Source: an uncultured Clostridia bacterium (GTDB lineage Bacteria > Bacillota > Clostridia > Christensenellales > Aristaeellaceae). Taken from it: a DNA stretch of 13,333 nucleotides. Under the pieces are notes generated by a model. That model saw nothing but the letters and a program-made list of their open reading frames with translations, made no database searches and was not told where the DNA came from. Positions 1-7,602 of the stretch are shown here, one piece after another. The stretch covers positions 1 through 13,333 of the forward strand of contig CAKUCE010000056.1 in NCBI GenBank assembly GCA_934643535.1, read 5' to 3'. The translations under genes and the position numbers were made by a program. Position 1 is the stretch's first letter. Every line of letters starts with the position of its first letter.

Positions 1-1756
1 GGTCGGCATAGAAGCCGCCCTGCGCCATCAACTGATCGTGGGTGCCGCTTTCCACCACATCGCCTTCCCGCATCACGAGGATCAGGTCGGCGTTTTTGAT
101 GGTGGACAGACGATGAGCGATCACAAAGCTGGTGCGTCCCCTGGTCAGTTCGTCCATAGCCCGCTGGATCAGCAGCTCCGTGCGGGTATCGACGGAAGAA
201 GTGGCCTCGTCCAGAATCAGCATGGGCGCGTTCTGCAGCATGGCCCGGGCGATGGTCAAAAGCTGCTTCTGACCGGCAGAAATGCTGGTGCTGTCAGAAA
301 GCACGGTGTCAAAGCCATGGGGGAGCGAGTGGACGAATTTGTCCAGCCCGCAGGCCTTGCAGACCTTTTCCAACTGCTCGTCCGTAATGCCCTGCATGTT
401 GTAGACCAGATTTTCCCGGACGGTTCCCTCAAACAGCCACGTGTCCTGCAGCACCATGCTGAACAGTTCATGCACCGCCTCCCGGCGCATGTCGGAAATT
501 TTCACGCCGTCGATGGAAATACTGCCGGAGTTGATTTCAAAGAAACGCATCAGCAGGTTGACCATGGTGGTCTTGCCTGCGCCGGTAGGGCCTACAATAG
601 CCACCTTCTGGCCGGGATGCACCTGTGCGGAGAAGTCCTTGATGATGATCTTATCCGGGGAGTCAGGATAGCTGAACCGCACATGGTCGAAGGTGACGGC
701 ACCCTGCACCTTGGGCAGCGCGGCGGCCTTGTCGCTTTCGTCGGCCATTTCTTCGCTTTCCAAAAAGTCGAAAATGCGGTGGGCGGAGGCGGAAGCCGTC
801 TGCATATTGGTCATGCCCTGCGCGATCTGGGTCAACGGCGAGGTAAACAGGCGCACATACAGGATGAAGGAAACGATCACACCGAACTCAATGGTTCCGT
901 TGATGGCCAGAATGGAGCCCACGACACAGACGGCCACATAGGCGATGTTGCCGATGACATTCATCAGGGGCTGCATCACGCCGGAAAGGAACTGAGACTT
1001 CCAGTTGGCGTCGTACACGGCGGCGTTCAGCCGGTCAAAGTGCTCGCCCACCTTGCGGCCGGCGCGGCTGATACGGACGACCTCGTGGCCGGAATACATT
1101 TCCTCCACGTAGCCGTTCAGTTCGCCAAGGCTTTGCTGACGGGCGGCAAAGTACCGCTGAGATTTGGACATGATCAGCGCGGTAGCCAGCAGACCTACAA
1201 CCGTTACCGCCAGCGAGATCAACGCCAGCCGCCATTCGGTGACGAACATCATGATCAGACAGCCCACAAACTGAGTGGCGGCGCTGATGATGGTGGGCAG
1301 ACTGTTGGTCAGACCCTGCTGCAGGGTAGAAACGTCGTTGGTGATGCGGCTGAGAATATCGCCCTGAGAAGTGGTGTTGAAGTACTTCTGGGGCACCCGG
1401 TTGATCTTCTCGGACAGTTCGCCCCGCATCCGATAGGACATTTTCAGCGTGACCACCGACATGATGTAATGCTGCGTGAAGCTGAACAGGGCGCTCAAAA
1501 CGTAGATCACCGCCAGAAAAATACCCACTTTGGCAATGGCGTTCAGGTCGATGCCCGTGGTCAGACCGTCGGACATGATGGTAGCGATACTGCCGATTTT
1601 ATCCGGGCCGATGATGGTCATGACGGCGCTGAGTGCCGCCAGCACCAGTGCGAAGACGATCACGCCCATGCTGGAACGGAGGTATTCCGTCATCCGGGGC
1701 AGAGCGGTGCGGATATCGCCCTTTTCATTGGGACGTCCATGCATATTTCTCATCAT
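1..1756 (-). CDS. ABC exporter half-transporter, canonical-ATPase subunit of a heterodimer (3' end cut by window edge)
   Basis: Membrane-fused ABC exporter of the multidrug/lipid half-transporter type. 585 codons are visible and the reading frame is still open at the left edge, so only the extreme C-terminus is missing. The N-terminal half is an ABC type-1 membrane domain with several hydrophobic helices (first about residues 31-50). The nucleotide-binding domain carries Walker A GPTGAGKT (389-396, K395), a non-standard signature SAGQK starting at S493 instead of SGGQ, Walker B ending in D516-E517 with the catalytic glutamate present, and the switch histidine H548 in IAHRLST. ATG-ATG starts at 1756 and 1753. 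I chose the first, 9 nt after an AGGAGG that directly follows the stop of the upstream partner gene (15 nt gap). With that partner it should form a heterodimer, supplying the Walker motifs of the active ATP site. Which substrate it exports cannot be told from sequence; a drug, peptide or lipid is possible. Confidence 0.93.
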   Translation of the reverse strand, partial: MMRNMHGRPNEKGDIRTALPRMTEYLRSSMGVIVFALVLAALSAVMTIIGPDKIGSIATIMSDGLTTGIDLNAIAKVGIFLAVIYVLSALFSFTQHYIMSVVTLKMSYRMRGELSEKINRVPQKYFNTTSQGDILSRITNDVSTLQQGLTNSLPTIISAATQFVGCLIMMFVTEWRLALISLAVTVVGLLATALIMSKSQRYFAARQQSLGELNGYVEEMYSGHEVVRISRAGRKVGEHFDRLNAAVYDANWKSQFLSGVMQPLMNVIGNIAYVAVCVVGSILAINGTIEFGVIVSFILYVRLFTSPLTQIAQGMTNMQTASASAHRIFDFLESEEMADESDKAAALPKVQGAVTFDHVRFSYPDSPDKIIIKDFSAQVHPGQKVAIVGPTGAGKTTMVNLLMRFFEINSGSISIDGVKISDMRREAVHELFSMVLQDTWLFEGTVRENLVYNMQGITDEQLEKVCKACGLDKFVHSLPHGFDTVLSDSTSISAGQKQLLTIARAMLQNAPMLILDEATSSVDTRTELLIQRAMDELTRGRTSFVIAHRLSTIKNADLILVMREGDVVESGTHDQLMAQGGFYAD

Positions 1757-1771
1757 AACAGTTTCCCTCCT

Positions 1772-3526
1772 TTACGCCAGTTCAGCCGCGCTGAGCTGGG
1801 AAGTAGCGATCTCGCGGTAGACTTCGCAATTCTGCATCAGTTCCTCGTGGGTGCCCATGCCGACGGCTTCGCCCCGATCCAGCACAATAATCTTGTCCGC
1901 GTGACGAATGGTGCTGATGCGCTGGGCCACGATGATCTTGGTGATGTCGTGCAGCTGTTTGGCCAGCCCCTCCCGCAGCTTTGCGTCGGTGCGGTAGTCC
2001 AGCGCGGAGAAGGAGTCGTCGAATACCAGAATTTCCGGCTTGCGGGCCAGCGCCCGGGCAATGGAAAGCCGCTGCTTCTGGCCGCCGGAGACGTTGCGGC
2101 CCAACTGGGCAATGTGGTGCTCCGTCCCTTCCGGCAGCTTATCGACAAATTCCTTAGCCTGCGAAAGCTCAATGGCGCTGCTTAGCGCGCCGTCGTCCGC
2201 AGCTGCGGCGCTTTCCCCGAAGAACACATTGTCCCGGATGGAGCCGGAGAACAGCACCGCCTTCTGGGTCACATAACCCAGCTTGTCATACAGCGCGTCG
2301 AAGGCATAATCCTTCACGTCCACGCCGTCCACCAGCACCTGCCCGGAGGTCGCGTCGTAGAACCGGGGGATCAGGCTGACCAGCGTGGATTTGCCGCTGC
2401 CGGTCGCACCGATGATGGCCAGCGTTTCGCCCTGCTTGACCTGAAAACTGATGTGGCTCAAATCCTCCTCAGAGGCGCCGGGGTAACGGAAGCAGACGTC
2501 CCGGAACTCCACGGAGCCGCGCTCGCTGCCTTCGCGGACGCTACCCTCGGTAATGGAAGCCTTCCGATCCAGCACTTCGTTGATACGCTCGGCGGAAACT
2601 TCCGCCTGCGGCAGCATCATGAAGATCATCACCAGCATCATGAAGGACATGATAATGTAGGTGGCATAGGTGCTGAATACCAGCACGTTGCTGAACATAG
2701 TCAAACGGCTCATGGGGTCCGTCAGCGGAATCTGATTCACCAGCGCCGCACCCAGCCAGTAAATGACCAGCGCCAAGCCGTTCATGCCCAGGGTCATGGT
2801 GGGCTGTACCAGTGCGAAGAGCTTCTGGTTCTTCATCTGGACATTCATCATGTCCTTGCTGGGGCCGTCGAATTTATCATTCTGATACTTTTCGGCGTTG
2901 AAGGCATGAACCACATTGATGCCGGTCAGATTTTCCCGGGCCACCCGGTTAATGCTGTCCGTCAGCTTCTGCACGATACGGAAGCGGGGAATGCAGGTCG
3001 CCATGACCAGAAATACCGTCAGGCAGATAGCGACCACAAAGCCGGCAGTCACCACAGAAAGCTCCCAGCTCTTGCCCAGAATTTTGATCACGCCCCACAC
3101 GGCCATAATGGGGGCCTTGATCATCATCTGCAGGCCCATGGCGACGATCATCTGAATCTGCGTGATGTCGTTGGTGGTTCGGGTGATCAGGCTGGGCACG
3201 GAGAAATCAGACATTTCCTCCTGCCCGATGTCCATCACGTGATGGAAGACTTTCTCCCGAACGACAAAGCTGAAGCCGGAAGCCGTCCGGGCGGAAAGAT
3301 AGCCGCAAACGACTGCCAGCAGCGCGCTGGCCGCCGTGCAGCCCAGCATTTTCAGACCGACGTTCAGAATGTCCGCCGTCTGGCCGGAGGTCTTGATGAG
3401 CATGGTCAGCTCCGTCATGTAGTCCGGCAGCCGCAGGTCAAAGTAAATCTGCCCTACCACAAAGACCAGACAGATCAGCGCCATCAGAGCCTCTTTCCGG
3501 CGCATGTTTTTCAGTAGTTTCAGCAT
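1772..3526 (-). CDS. ABC exporter half-transporter, degenerate-site subunit of a heterodimer
   Basis: Complete 584-residue half-transporter: a membrane domain of about six helices (roughly residues 12-310) followed by an ABC ATPase. Visible motifs are Walker A GATGSGKS (373-380, K379), Q-loop Q421, canonical signature VSGGQ (479-483), Walker B ending D503-D504 where most ABC proteins have D-E, and Q535 in VAQRIST where a switch histidine is expected. This Asp-for-Glu and Gln-for-His pattern is what the catalytically weak subunit of heterodimeric exporters such as TM287/288, LmrCD and BmrCD shows (established for the family, recalled). Its intact signature would complete the partner's active site. 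The start ATG is preceded by AGGAGGG at a spacing of 7 nt. It lies 29 nt after the MarR gene and 15 nt before the second half-transporter, so all three probably share one transcript. Substrate unknown. Confidence 0.95.
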   Translation of the reverse strand: MLKLLKNMRRKEALMALICLVFVVGQIYFDLRLPDYMTELTMLIKTSGQTADILNVGLKMLGCTAASALLAVVCGYLSARTASGFSFVVREKVFHHVMDIGQEEMSDFSVPSLITRTTNDITQIQMIVAMGLQMMIKAPIMAVWGVIKILGKSWELSVVTAGFVVAICLTVFLVMATCIPRFRIVQKLTDSINRVARENLTGINVVHAFNAEKYQNDKFDGPSKDMMNVQMKNQKLFALVQPTMTLGMNGLALVIYWLGAALVNQIPLTDPMSRLTMFSNVLVFSTYATYIIMSFMMLVMIFMMLPQAEVSAERINEVLDRKASITEGSVREGSERGSVEFRDVCFRYPGASEEDLSHISFQVKQGETLAIIGATGSGKSTLVSLIPRFYDATSGQVLVDGVDVKDYAFDALYDKLGYVTQKAVLFSGSIRDNVFFGESAAAADDGALSSAIELSQAKEFVDKLPEGTEHHIAQLGRNVSGGQKQRLSIARALARKPEILVFDDSFSALDYRTDAKLREGLAKQLHDITKIIVAQRISTIRHADKIIVLDRGEAVGMGTHEELMQNCEVYREIATSQLSAAELA

Positions 3527-3555
3527 GTTTTCACCCTCCTAATCTCCCAGTGGAA

Positions 3556-4011
3556 TCAGAGCCCATGGCGCAAAATATCTTCCAGATTCTCCCCAAAGCG
3601 GGTCAGCGTCCTGCGGAAGGACTCCATATCGCTTTCGTTGATGCCGTCCGACAGCTTATTCGCAAAGGCCTTTTGCAGCTTGCGGCCCTCTGCGACGACA
3701 GATTGTGCCTTTTCCGTACAGGTCAGCCGTGTCTTGCGCCGGTCGTTTGCGGCCTCTGCCCGAACCAGCAGCCCTTCGTTCACCAGCCTGTCCACATGAA
3801 CCGAGACGATTCCTGGCTTGAGGCCGCGACATTGGCAGATGTCGCTGGCGGTGTTCCTGTCCGGGTTGTTGGCCACAAACAGCAGAATATCCATCGCCAT
3901 CGGCGGCAGGCCCGTTTCCCGGCAAAGGGGCTGCAGCACGTTGTGATACGCGTCAATAAACTTGGCAGCGTGGCTGAACATCCGGGAGCCGGTCAGATTC
4001 CACTCAGGCAT
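3556..4011 (-). CDS. MarR-family transcriptional regulator of the ABC exporter operon
   Basis: 151 residues, the usual MarR length. The fold is recognisable as N- and C-terminal dimerisation helices (about 8-30 and 105-148), a helix-turn-helix at about 55-77 (ASDICQCRGLKPGIVSVHVD, then RLV), and the wing signature DRRKTRLTCTEK at 90-101. Such proteins are dimeric repressors or activators that often respond to small aromatic or lipophilic compounds and control a neighbouring efflux pump. Here it is the first gene of a run with two ABC half-transporters. The ATG is preceded by AGGAGG 5 nt upstream. A strong promoter whose -10 is covered by a perfect inverted repeat lies just upstream, which suggests autorepression together with the pump genes. 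Two cysteines fall in or just before the recognition region (C59, C61) and one earlier (C30); redox sensing is conceivable but not shown. Family call is firm, ligand unknown. Confidence 0.93.
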   Translation of the reverse strand: MPEWNLTGSRMFSHAAKFIDAYHNVLQPLCRETGLPPMAMDILLFVANNPDRNTASDICQCRGLKPGIVSVHVDRLVNEGLLVRAEAANDRRKTRLTCTEKAQSVVAEGRKLQKAFANKLSDGINESDMESFRRTLTRFGENLEDILRHGL

Positions 4012-4046
4012 GTTCTCCTCCTGTTAGATAGTTTAATATTGGAACA

Positions 4047-4069
4047 TTCAAAATTATACTGATTTTGAA
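4047..4069. promoter_or_regulatory. Likely MarR operator (inverted repeat over the -10)
   Basis: A perfect inverted repeat with 8-bp arms, TTCAAAAT (4047-4054) and ATTTTGAA (4062-4069), separated by 7 bp. It covers the -10 and reaches into the -35/-10 spacer of the MarR promoter. Size, AT-rich composition and position fit an operator for the MarR dimer encoded 40 bp downstream; binding by that protein is inference. Confidence 0.65.
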
Positions 4070-4080
4070 AGGAAAGTCAA
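4053..4080 (-). promoter_or_regulatory. Sigma-A promoter of the MarR-ABC exporter operon
   Basis: On the minus strand TTGACT (4080-4075) and a perfect TATAAT (4058-4053) are separated by 16 nt. The -10 is about 40 nt upstream of the MarR start codon, leaving a short leader that contains the AGGAGG. Nothing better is visible between the amidohydrolase terminator and this gene, so it is likely the promoter for the regulator and both transporter genes. Confidence 0.8.
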
Positions 4081-4115
4081 TGAACGAATTGTGAACGCAA
4101 GGTAAACTCAAAAGC

Positions 4116-4152
4116 AAAAAGCGCTGCTTCTCCTTAATAGAGAAGCAGCGCT
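4116..4152 (-). terminator. Rho-independent terminator after the amidohydrolase gene
   Basis: Perfect 13-bp stem: AGCGCTGCTTCTC at 4120-4132 pairs with GAGAAGCAGCGCT at 4140-4152 around a 7-nt loop. On the minus strand the stem runs into TTTTT (4120-4116), then another T-rich stretch. It sits 18 nt after the amidohydrolase stop codon and insulates the MarR operon from read-through. Confidence 0.92.
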
Positions 4153-4170
4153 GAAAGAATGGGGGAAGGG

Positions 4171-5337
4171 TCAGCCCTTGCTGACCTGCTGCCCGTTCAC
4201 AAACACAGCCTTGGTCTTGCACTGAATATCCCGCAGGGGATTGCCCTCGAAAATGGCGATATCTGCGTCCTTGCCCACTTCCAGAGAGCCGACGCGGTCG
4301 GAAATGCCGATCACATGGGCAGGATTGATGGTGATAGCCCGCCAGGCGGATTCTTCCTTCATGCCCGCCTTGACGGCCAGCCCGGCGCACAGGGGCAGGT
4401 AGTACAGCGGGATCACGGGCGCGTCGGTGATGATGCAGACTTCCAGCCCGGCGTTATCCAGAATGCCGGGCGTAGCGAAGCTCTTTTCCCGCAGCTCCAC
4501 CTTGGTCTTGGAGCCAAAGGAAGGGCCGACCAGCACCGGCTTGCCCGCCTTGACCAGATGATCCACGATCAAATGGCCCTCGGTCACGTGATCCAGCGTG
4601 ATATCCACGTCAAATTCCCGGGCAATGCGCAGGGCGGTGAGGATATCGTCCGCCCGGTGGGCATGAGCCTTTAGGGGAATTTCCTTGCGGATGACGGGCA
4701 GCAGGGCTTCCAGCTGCATATCGAAGGGACGGGTCTTTTCCGGGTCCTTTTCGGCGGCCTCCACCTCGGCGGCATAGCGCTTCGCCTTGAAAAGCTGTTC
4801 CCGCAGCAGCGCCGCGATCGCCATGCGGGTCACAGGCTCCTTTTTGCCGTTCTGTCCATAGCAGCCCTTGGGGTTTTCACCGAAAGCGATCTTCATGGCG
4901 GCAGGGTACTTGACGACCATATCGTCTACGCAGTCGCCGTACAGCTTCAGCGCCACAAAAGAGCCGCCCAGCACATTGGCGGAGCCGGGGCCGGTTACAG
5001 CGGTGGTCACGCCACCCGCCAGCGCGTTGGCAAAAGCCTCGCACCGGGGATTGATGCCGTCAATGGCCCGCAGCTCGGGCGTGACGGGGCTGGAATATTC
5101 GTTGGTGTCGTTGCCCTCCCAGCGAACGCCCTCTTCGTCGATGCCGATATGGCAGTGCGCGTCAATAAAGCCGGGCGTTACCAGACAGCCGGAAGCGTCC
5201 AGCACTTCCACGCCCTCCGGCGCATCCACCTTTTGGCCGATTGCCGCAATTTTTCCATCGTCGCCGATGAGCAGCTCGCCGTTTTCCATTTCTTCGCCCA
5301 CAATGGGCTTGATTTTTCCACCGCGGATTAACAGCAT
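4171..5337 (-). CDS. Metal-dependent amidohydrolase (imidazolonepropionase-like), substrate unknown
   Basis: 388-residue member of the amidohydrolase superfamily, close to the COG1228 imidazolonepropionase-like group. The metal-binding signature is GFIDAHCHIG with H61 and H63. Further candidate ligands are H225 and H227 in KAHAHRADD, H250 in DHVTEGH, and the catalytic aspartate D305 in ITDAP. The C-terminal VGSLEVGKDADI (349-360) and the N-terminal small beta domain are typical of the superfamily. Such enzymes hydrolyse cyclic amides, deaminate heterocycles or cut acyl-amino bonds; which one applies here cannot be decided. No signal peptide is seen, so it should act in the cytoplasm. AGGAGG lies 10 nt before the ATG. 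It appears to be a single-gene unit between two terminators, with no histidine-degradation genes beside it, which argues against a true HutI role. No clear promoter was found in the 100 nt upstream. Confidence 0.9.
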   Translation of the reverse strand: MLLIRGGKIKPIVGEEMENGELLIGDDGKIAAIGQKVDAPEGVEVLDASGCLVTPGFIDAHCHIGIDEEGVRWEGNDTNEYSSPVTPELRAIDGINPRCEAFANALAGGVTTAVTGPGSANVLGGSFVALKLYGDCVDDMVVKYPAAMKIAFGENPKGCYGQNGKKEPVTRMAIAALLREQLFKAKRYAAEVEAAEKDPEKTRPFDMQLEALLPVIRKEIPLKAHAHRADDILTALRIAREFDVDITLDHVTEGHLIVDHLVKAGKPVLVGPSFGSKTKVELREKSFATPGILDNAGLEVCIITDAPVIPLYYLPLCAGLAVKAGMKEESAWRAITINPAHVIGISDRVGSLEVGKDADIAIFEGNPLRDIQCKTKAVFVNGQQVSKG

Positions 5338-5435
5338 GGGATATGCCCTCCTTTGATTTGTTCACGTTCAGACAGTATTTATCCATTGAGAGGGGAAATT
5401 CCTTCTGAAAAATGAAAAGCAGATTCATCAAGACG

Positions 5436-5465
5436 AAAACAGACGGACGAAAAAACGTCCGTCTG
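5436..5465 (-). terminator. Rho-independent terminator after the CNNM-HAD unit
   Basis: Perfect 10-bp stem, CAGACGGACG (5440-5449) with CGTCCGTCTG (5456-5465), around a loop of six A/T bases. On the minus strand it is followed by TTTT (5439-5436). It begins 9 nt after the stop of the HAD gene. Confidence 0.88.
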
Positions 5466-5474
5466 ACGAAAAGA

Positions 5475-6098
5475 CTATTTCTCCAGAATCCACTCGCACA
5501 GCTCTTTCATACTCCGAACGTGCTTTTCAGCGCGGCAATCCGGGTAAAAGTTCTCGGGGTCAAAAAGGATACCGCTCATTCCGGCGTTATATCCGCTCTG
5601 AACGTCGATCTCCCGGTCCCCGATCATGGCGCATTCCGAAACGTCCAAGCCATTCCGCCTCGCCAGTGCAAGCAGCGCGTCCGGCGCGGGCTTTAACGGA
5701 AAGCCATCTTCGGAGGTGACAAAGTCACTGAAAAGCGGCCATAGCCCATCCTGTTCCAGCTGTTTTCTGGCAGTCAGGCTTCGGTGCGTGTACAGATAAT
5801 GCCTTACGCCGTTGGCCTGCAGCGTTTTCAGACACTGAGCCGTTCCTTCATAGAGAGGAAAAGACGCAATGGCGTGATGAAAGCTCTGGAACCTCGCCAT
5901 CAGTTCTTCCTGCGGAAGGCCGCCGCCAAAGGTGTTCAGCGCGTGAGAAACCAGAATTTTCGCTTCCCGAAGCAGTTCCTCATCCGGTGGAACAGGCAGC
6001 GAATAGGATTGCAGTGTCTGCTTGAGGGCGTTCAGAATCTGCGGGTAGCTGTCGTACAGGGTTCCGTCAAAATCCCAGAAAAGATGCTTGTATCTCAT
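5475..6098 (-). CDS. HAD-superfamily phosphatase (phosphoglycolate phosphatase / PpaX-like)
   Basis: 207 residues with the full set of haloacid dehalogenase motifs: motif I DFDGTLYDS with nucleophile D9 and acid/base D11, motif II threonine T104 in YTHRS, motif III K136 in KPAPD, and motif IV D161 and D165 in IGDREID. The alpha-helical cap between about residues 17 and 80 makes it a subclass I enzyme like Gph or PpaX. It should dephosphorylate a small phosphate ester or pyrophosphate in the cytoplasm using Mg2+; the natural substrate is not readable. Its ATG overlaps the stop of the CNNM gene by 4 nt (ATGA) with only a weak GGAAG upstream, which points to translational coupling. A strong hairpin terminator follows directly. 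Confidence 0.9.
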   Translation of the reverse strand: MRYKHLFWDFDGTLYDSYPQILNALKQTLQSYSLPVPPDEELLREAKILVSHALNTFGGGLPQEELMARFQSFHHAIASFPLYEGTAQCLKTLQANGVRHYLYTHRSLTARKQLEQDGLWPLFSDFVTSEDGFPLKPAPDALLALARRNGLDVSECAMIGDREIDVQSGYNAGMSGILFDPENFYPDCRAEKHVRSMKELCEWILEK

Positions 6099-7447
6099 TC
6101 TTCTTCCTGTTCCTCATTGCTGTCAGGCCTGGGTTCCAGTTTGCTGACCAGCGCGGATTCTACCCGGTGGTCGCAGATTTTCTCCACCTGAATTTTCAGC
6201 CCGTTGATTTCCACCAACGGTGTGCTTCCGTCTTCAGGAATGCTGGAGAACGTGCTGAATACCATACCGCCCAGCGTGTCGTATTCTTCTTCCAGCGGCA
6301 GTTCCACGTGGAGCGCGTCGGACAGCGTATCCAGATCCACAGAGCCGTCTACCCGCCAGAGGTTCTCGCCGATCTGTTCAATTTCGTTTTCTTCGGAGGG
6401 ATCAAATTCGTCGTAAATGTTGCCGACGATCTCTTCCAGAAGATCCTCCATGGTCACGATACCGCTCATGCCGCCGTATTCGTCCACGACTACGGCAAGA
6501 TGGATTTTCTGCTTCTGCATGTTGTTGAACAGCGTATCCGCGGGAACGGTTTCCGGCACCAGATAGGCGGAACGCAGCAGTTCCCGAACCGTTTTGGGAT
6601 GAGAAGACTGAGCGTTAAGCAGGAAATCACGGGTATTGAGTATGCCGATCACATCGTCGATGTCGCTGTCATATACCGGAAACCGGCTCAGGCCGCTCTC
6701 TTTGATCACCTTGAGAATTTCCTCCCGGGTATCGTCTACATGGATGGAAATCACATCGATCCGGTGAACCATTATGTCGGCGGCGGTCATGTTATTAAAT
6801 TCAAAGATATTTTCGATCATGTTCCGTTCGTCCTGCTCAATGGCGCCGCTCTCGCTGCCGATATCGACCATCATGCGGATCTCCTCCTCCGTGACTTCCT
6901 CGCCGGAGTCATGGGGGTTGATGCCGAACAGCCGAAGCATGCCGTTGGTACTGACGGACAGCAACCATACGATCGGCGTAAAGATGACAGAAACAGCACG
7001 GATTATGCCGCAGGAAAAGGAGGCGACCTTTTCAGGATTCTGCAGGGCAATCCGCTTGGGCGTCAGTTCGCCCAGAACGATCATGAAATAGCTGAGGATC
7101 AGCGTGATCAGAACCACGCAGATACTGTTCAGCGTTTTCAGGGAAACGAACGTCCAGCCGGCATTGTACAAGGACTGCGCCATCAGGGACGCAAACCGCT
7201 CGGACGCGAAGGCGCTGGCCAGGAAACCGCTCAGGGTGATACAAACCTGAATGGTGGAGAGGAACTTTGTGGGAGCCTCTACCATTTTCAGCATTTGCAC
7301 GGCTTTTGCATCGCCGGTTTCGGCCTGTTTTTTGATTTTGTTTTCATTGAGAGAAACGACAGCCGTTTCCGTTGCGGCAAAGAACGCGTTGACGAGAATC
7401 AGGATGAGCTGCAACAATAACTGACTGCCTATGGGGTCGCCGTCCAA
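6095..7447 (-). CDS. CNNM/CorC-HlyC family membrane protein with CBS domains
   Basis: 450 residues in the order CNNM (DUF21) transmembrane domain (about 8-175, including the conserved GELTPKR at 126-132), paired CBS domains (about 222-345, with FPVYDSDIDDVIGI and the VVDEYGG segment), and a CorC/HlyC C-terminal domain (about 358-438). The tail is acidic (EEQEEE). Family members are inner-membrane proteins tied to Mg2+/Co2+ efflux or resistance, with the CBS pair sensing adenine nucleotides; the older name hemolysin is misleading. The start is TTG: the first codon at 7447-7445 reads TTG and sits 6 nt after AAGGAGGA, with no in-frame ATG nearer the ribosome binding site. It is the first gene of a two-gene unit with the HAD phosphatase and has its own extended -10 promoter. 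Confidence 0.93.
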   Translation of the reverse strand: MDGDPIGSQLLLQLILILVNAFFAATETAVVSLNENKIKKQAETGDAKAVQMLKMVEAPTKFLSTIQVCITLSGFLASAFASERFASLMAQSLYNAGWTFVSLKTLNSICVVLITLILSYFMIVLGELTPKRIALQNPEKVASFSCGIIRAVSVIFTPIVWLLSVSTNGMLRLFGINPHDSGEEVTEEEIRMMVDIGSESGAIEQDERNMIENIFEFNNMTAADIMVHRIDVISIHVDDTREEILKVIKESGLSRFPVYDSDIDDVIGILNTRDFLLNAQSSHPKTVRELLRSAYLVPETVPADTLFNNMQKQKIHLAVVVDEYGGMSGIVTMEDLLEEIVGNIYDEFDPSEENEIEQIGENLWRVDGSVDLDTLSDALHVELPLEEEYDTLGGMVFSTFSSIPEDGSTPLVEINGLKIQVEKICDHRVESALVSKLEPRPDSNEEQEEE

Positions 7448-7467
7448 AGAAATTCCTCCTTAACCTG

Positions 7468-7483
7468 TGCAGCCAAAGCTGCA
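7468..7483 (-). other. Small hairpin in the leader of the CNNM gene
   Basis: TGCAGC (7468-7473) and GCTGCA (7478-7483) form a 6-bp stem with a 4-nt loop between the promoter and the ribosome binding site. In the mRNA it ends 8 nt before the AAGGAGGA. It has no T-run, so it is not a terminator. A role in mRNA stability or translation is possible but unproven. Confidence 0.4.
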
Positions 7484-7492
7484 TGATAAAAA

Positions 7493-7521
7493 ATTATATC
7501 ATAGCTTTTTGAAATTGAAAA
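7493..7521 (-). promoter_or_regulatory. Extended -10 promoter of the CNNM-HAD unit
   Basis: On the minus strand a perfect TATAAT (7498-7493) is preceded by TG plus one base (extended -10), and by a modest -35, TTTTCA (7521-7516), at 17 nt. It lies between the clpC terminator and the TTG start, about 46 nt upstream of the start codon. Confidence 0.7.
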
Positions 7522-7563
7522 CGTCATTTTGTAAAATTCATCCCCATACAGGAAATTTTTTTC

Positions 7564-7594
7564 AAAAAATCCCTTGCGCCAGAAGACGCAAGGG
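7564..7594 (-). terminator. Rho-independent terminator after clpC
   Basis: An 8-bp perfect stem CCCTTGCG (7571-7578) / CGCAAGGG (7587-7594) with an 8-nt loop, followed on the minus strand by A then six T (7570-7564). It starts 8 nt past the clpC stop and marks the end of the heat-shock operon. Confidence 0.88.
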
Positions 7595-7602
7595 GGAAAG
7601 GA

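Noticed and set aside
38..2185. Long plus-strand open frame of 715 codons
   Set aside because: It is antisense to the two ABC transporter genes, has low-complexity His/Gly/Gln-rich composition and no recognisable domain; a shadow of GC-rich coding.
5338..5435. Promoter for the amidohydrolase
   Set aside because: Only poor -10-like strings (for example around 5380) without a properly spaced -35; not supported enough to list.
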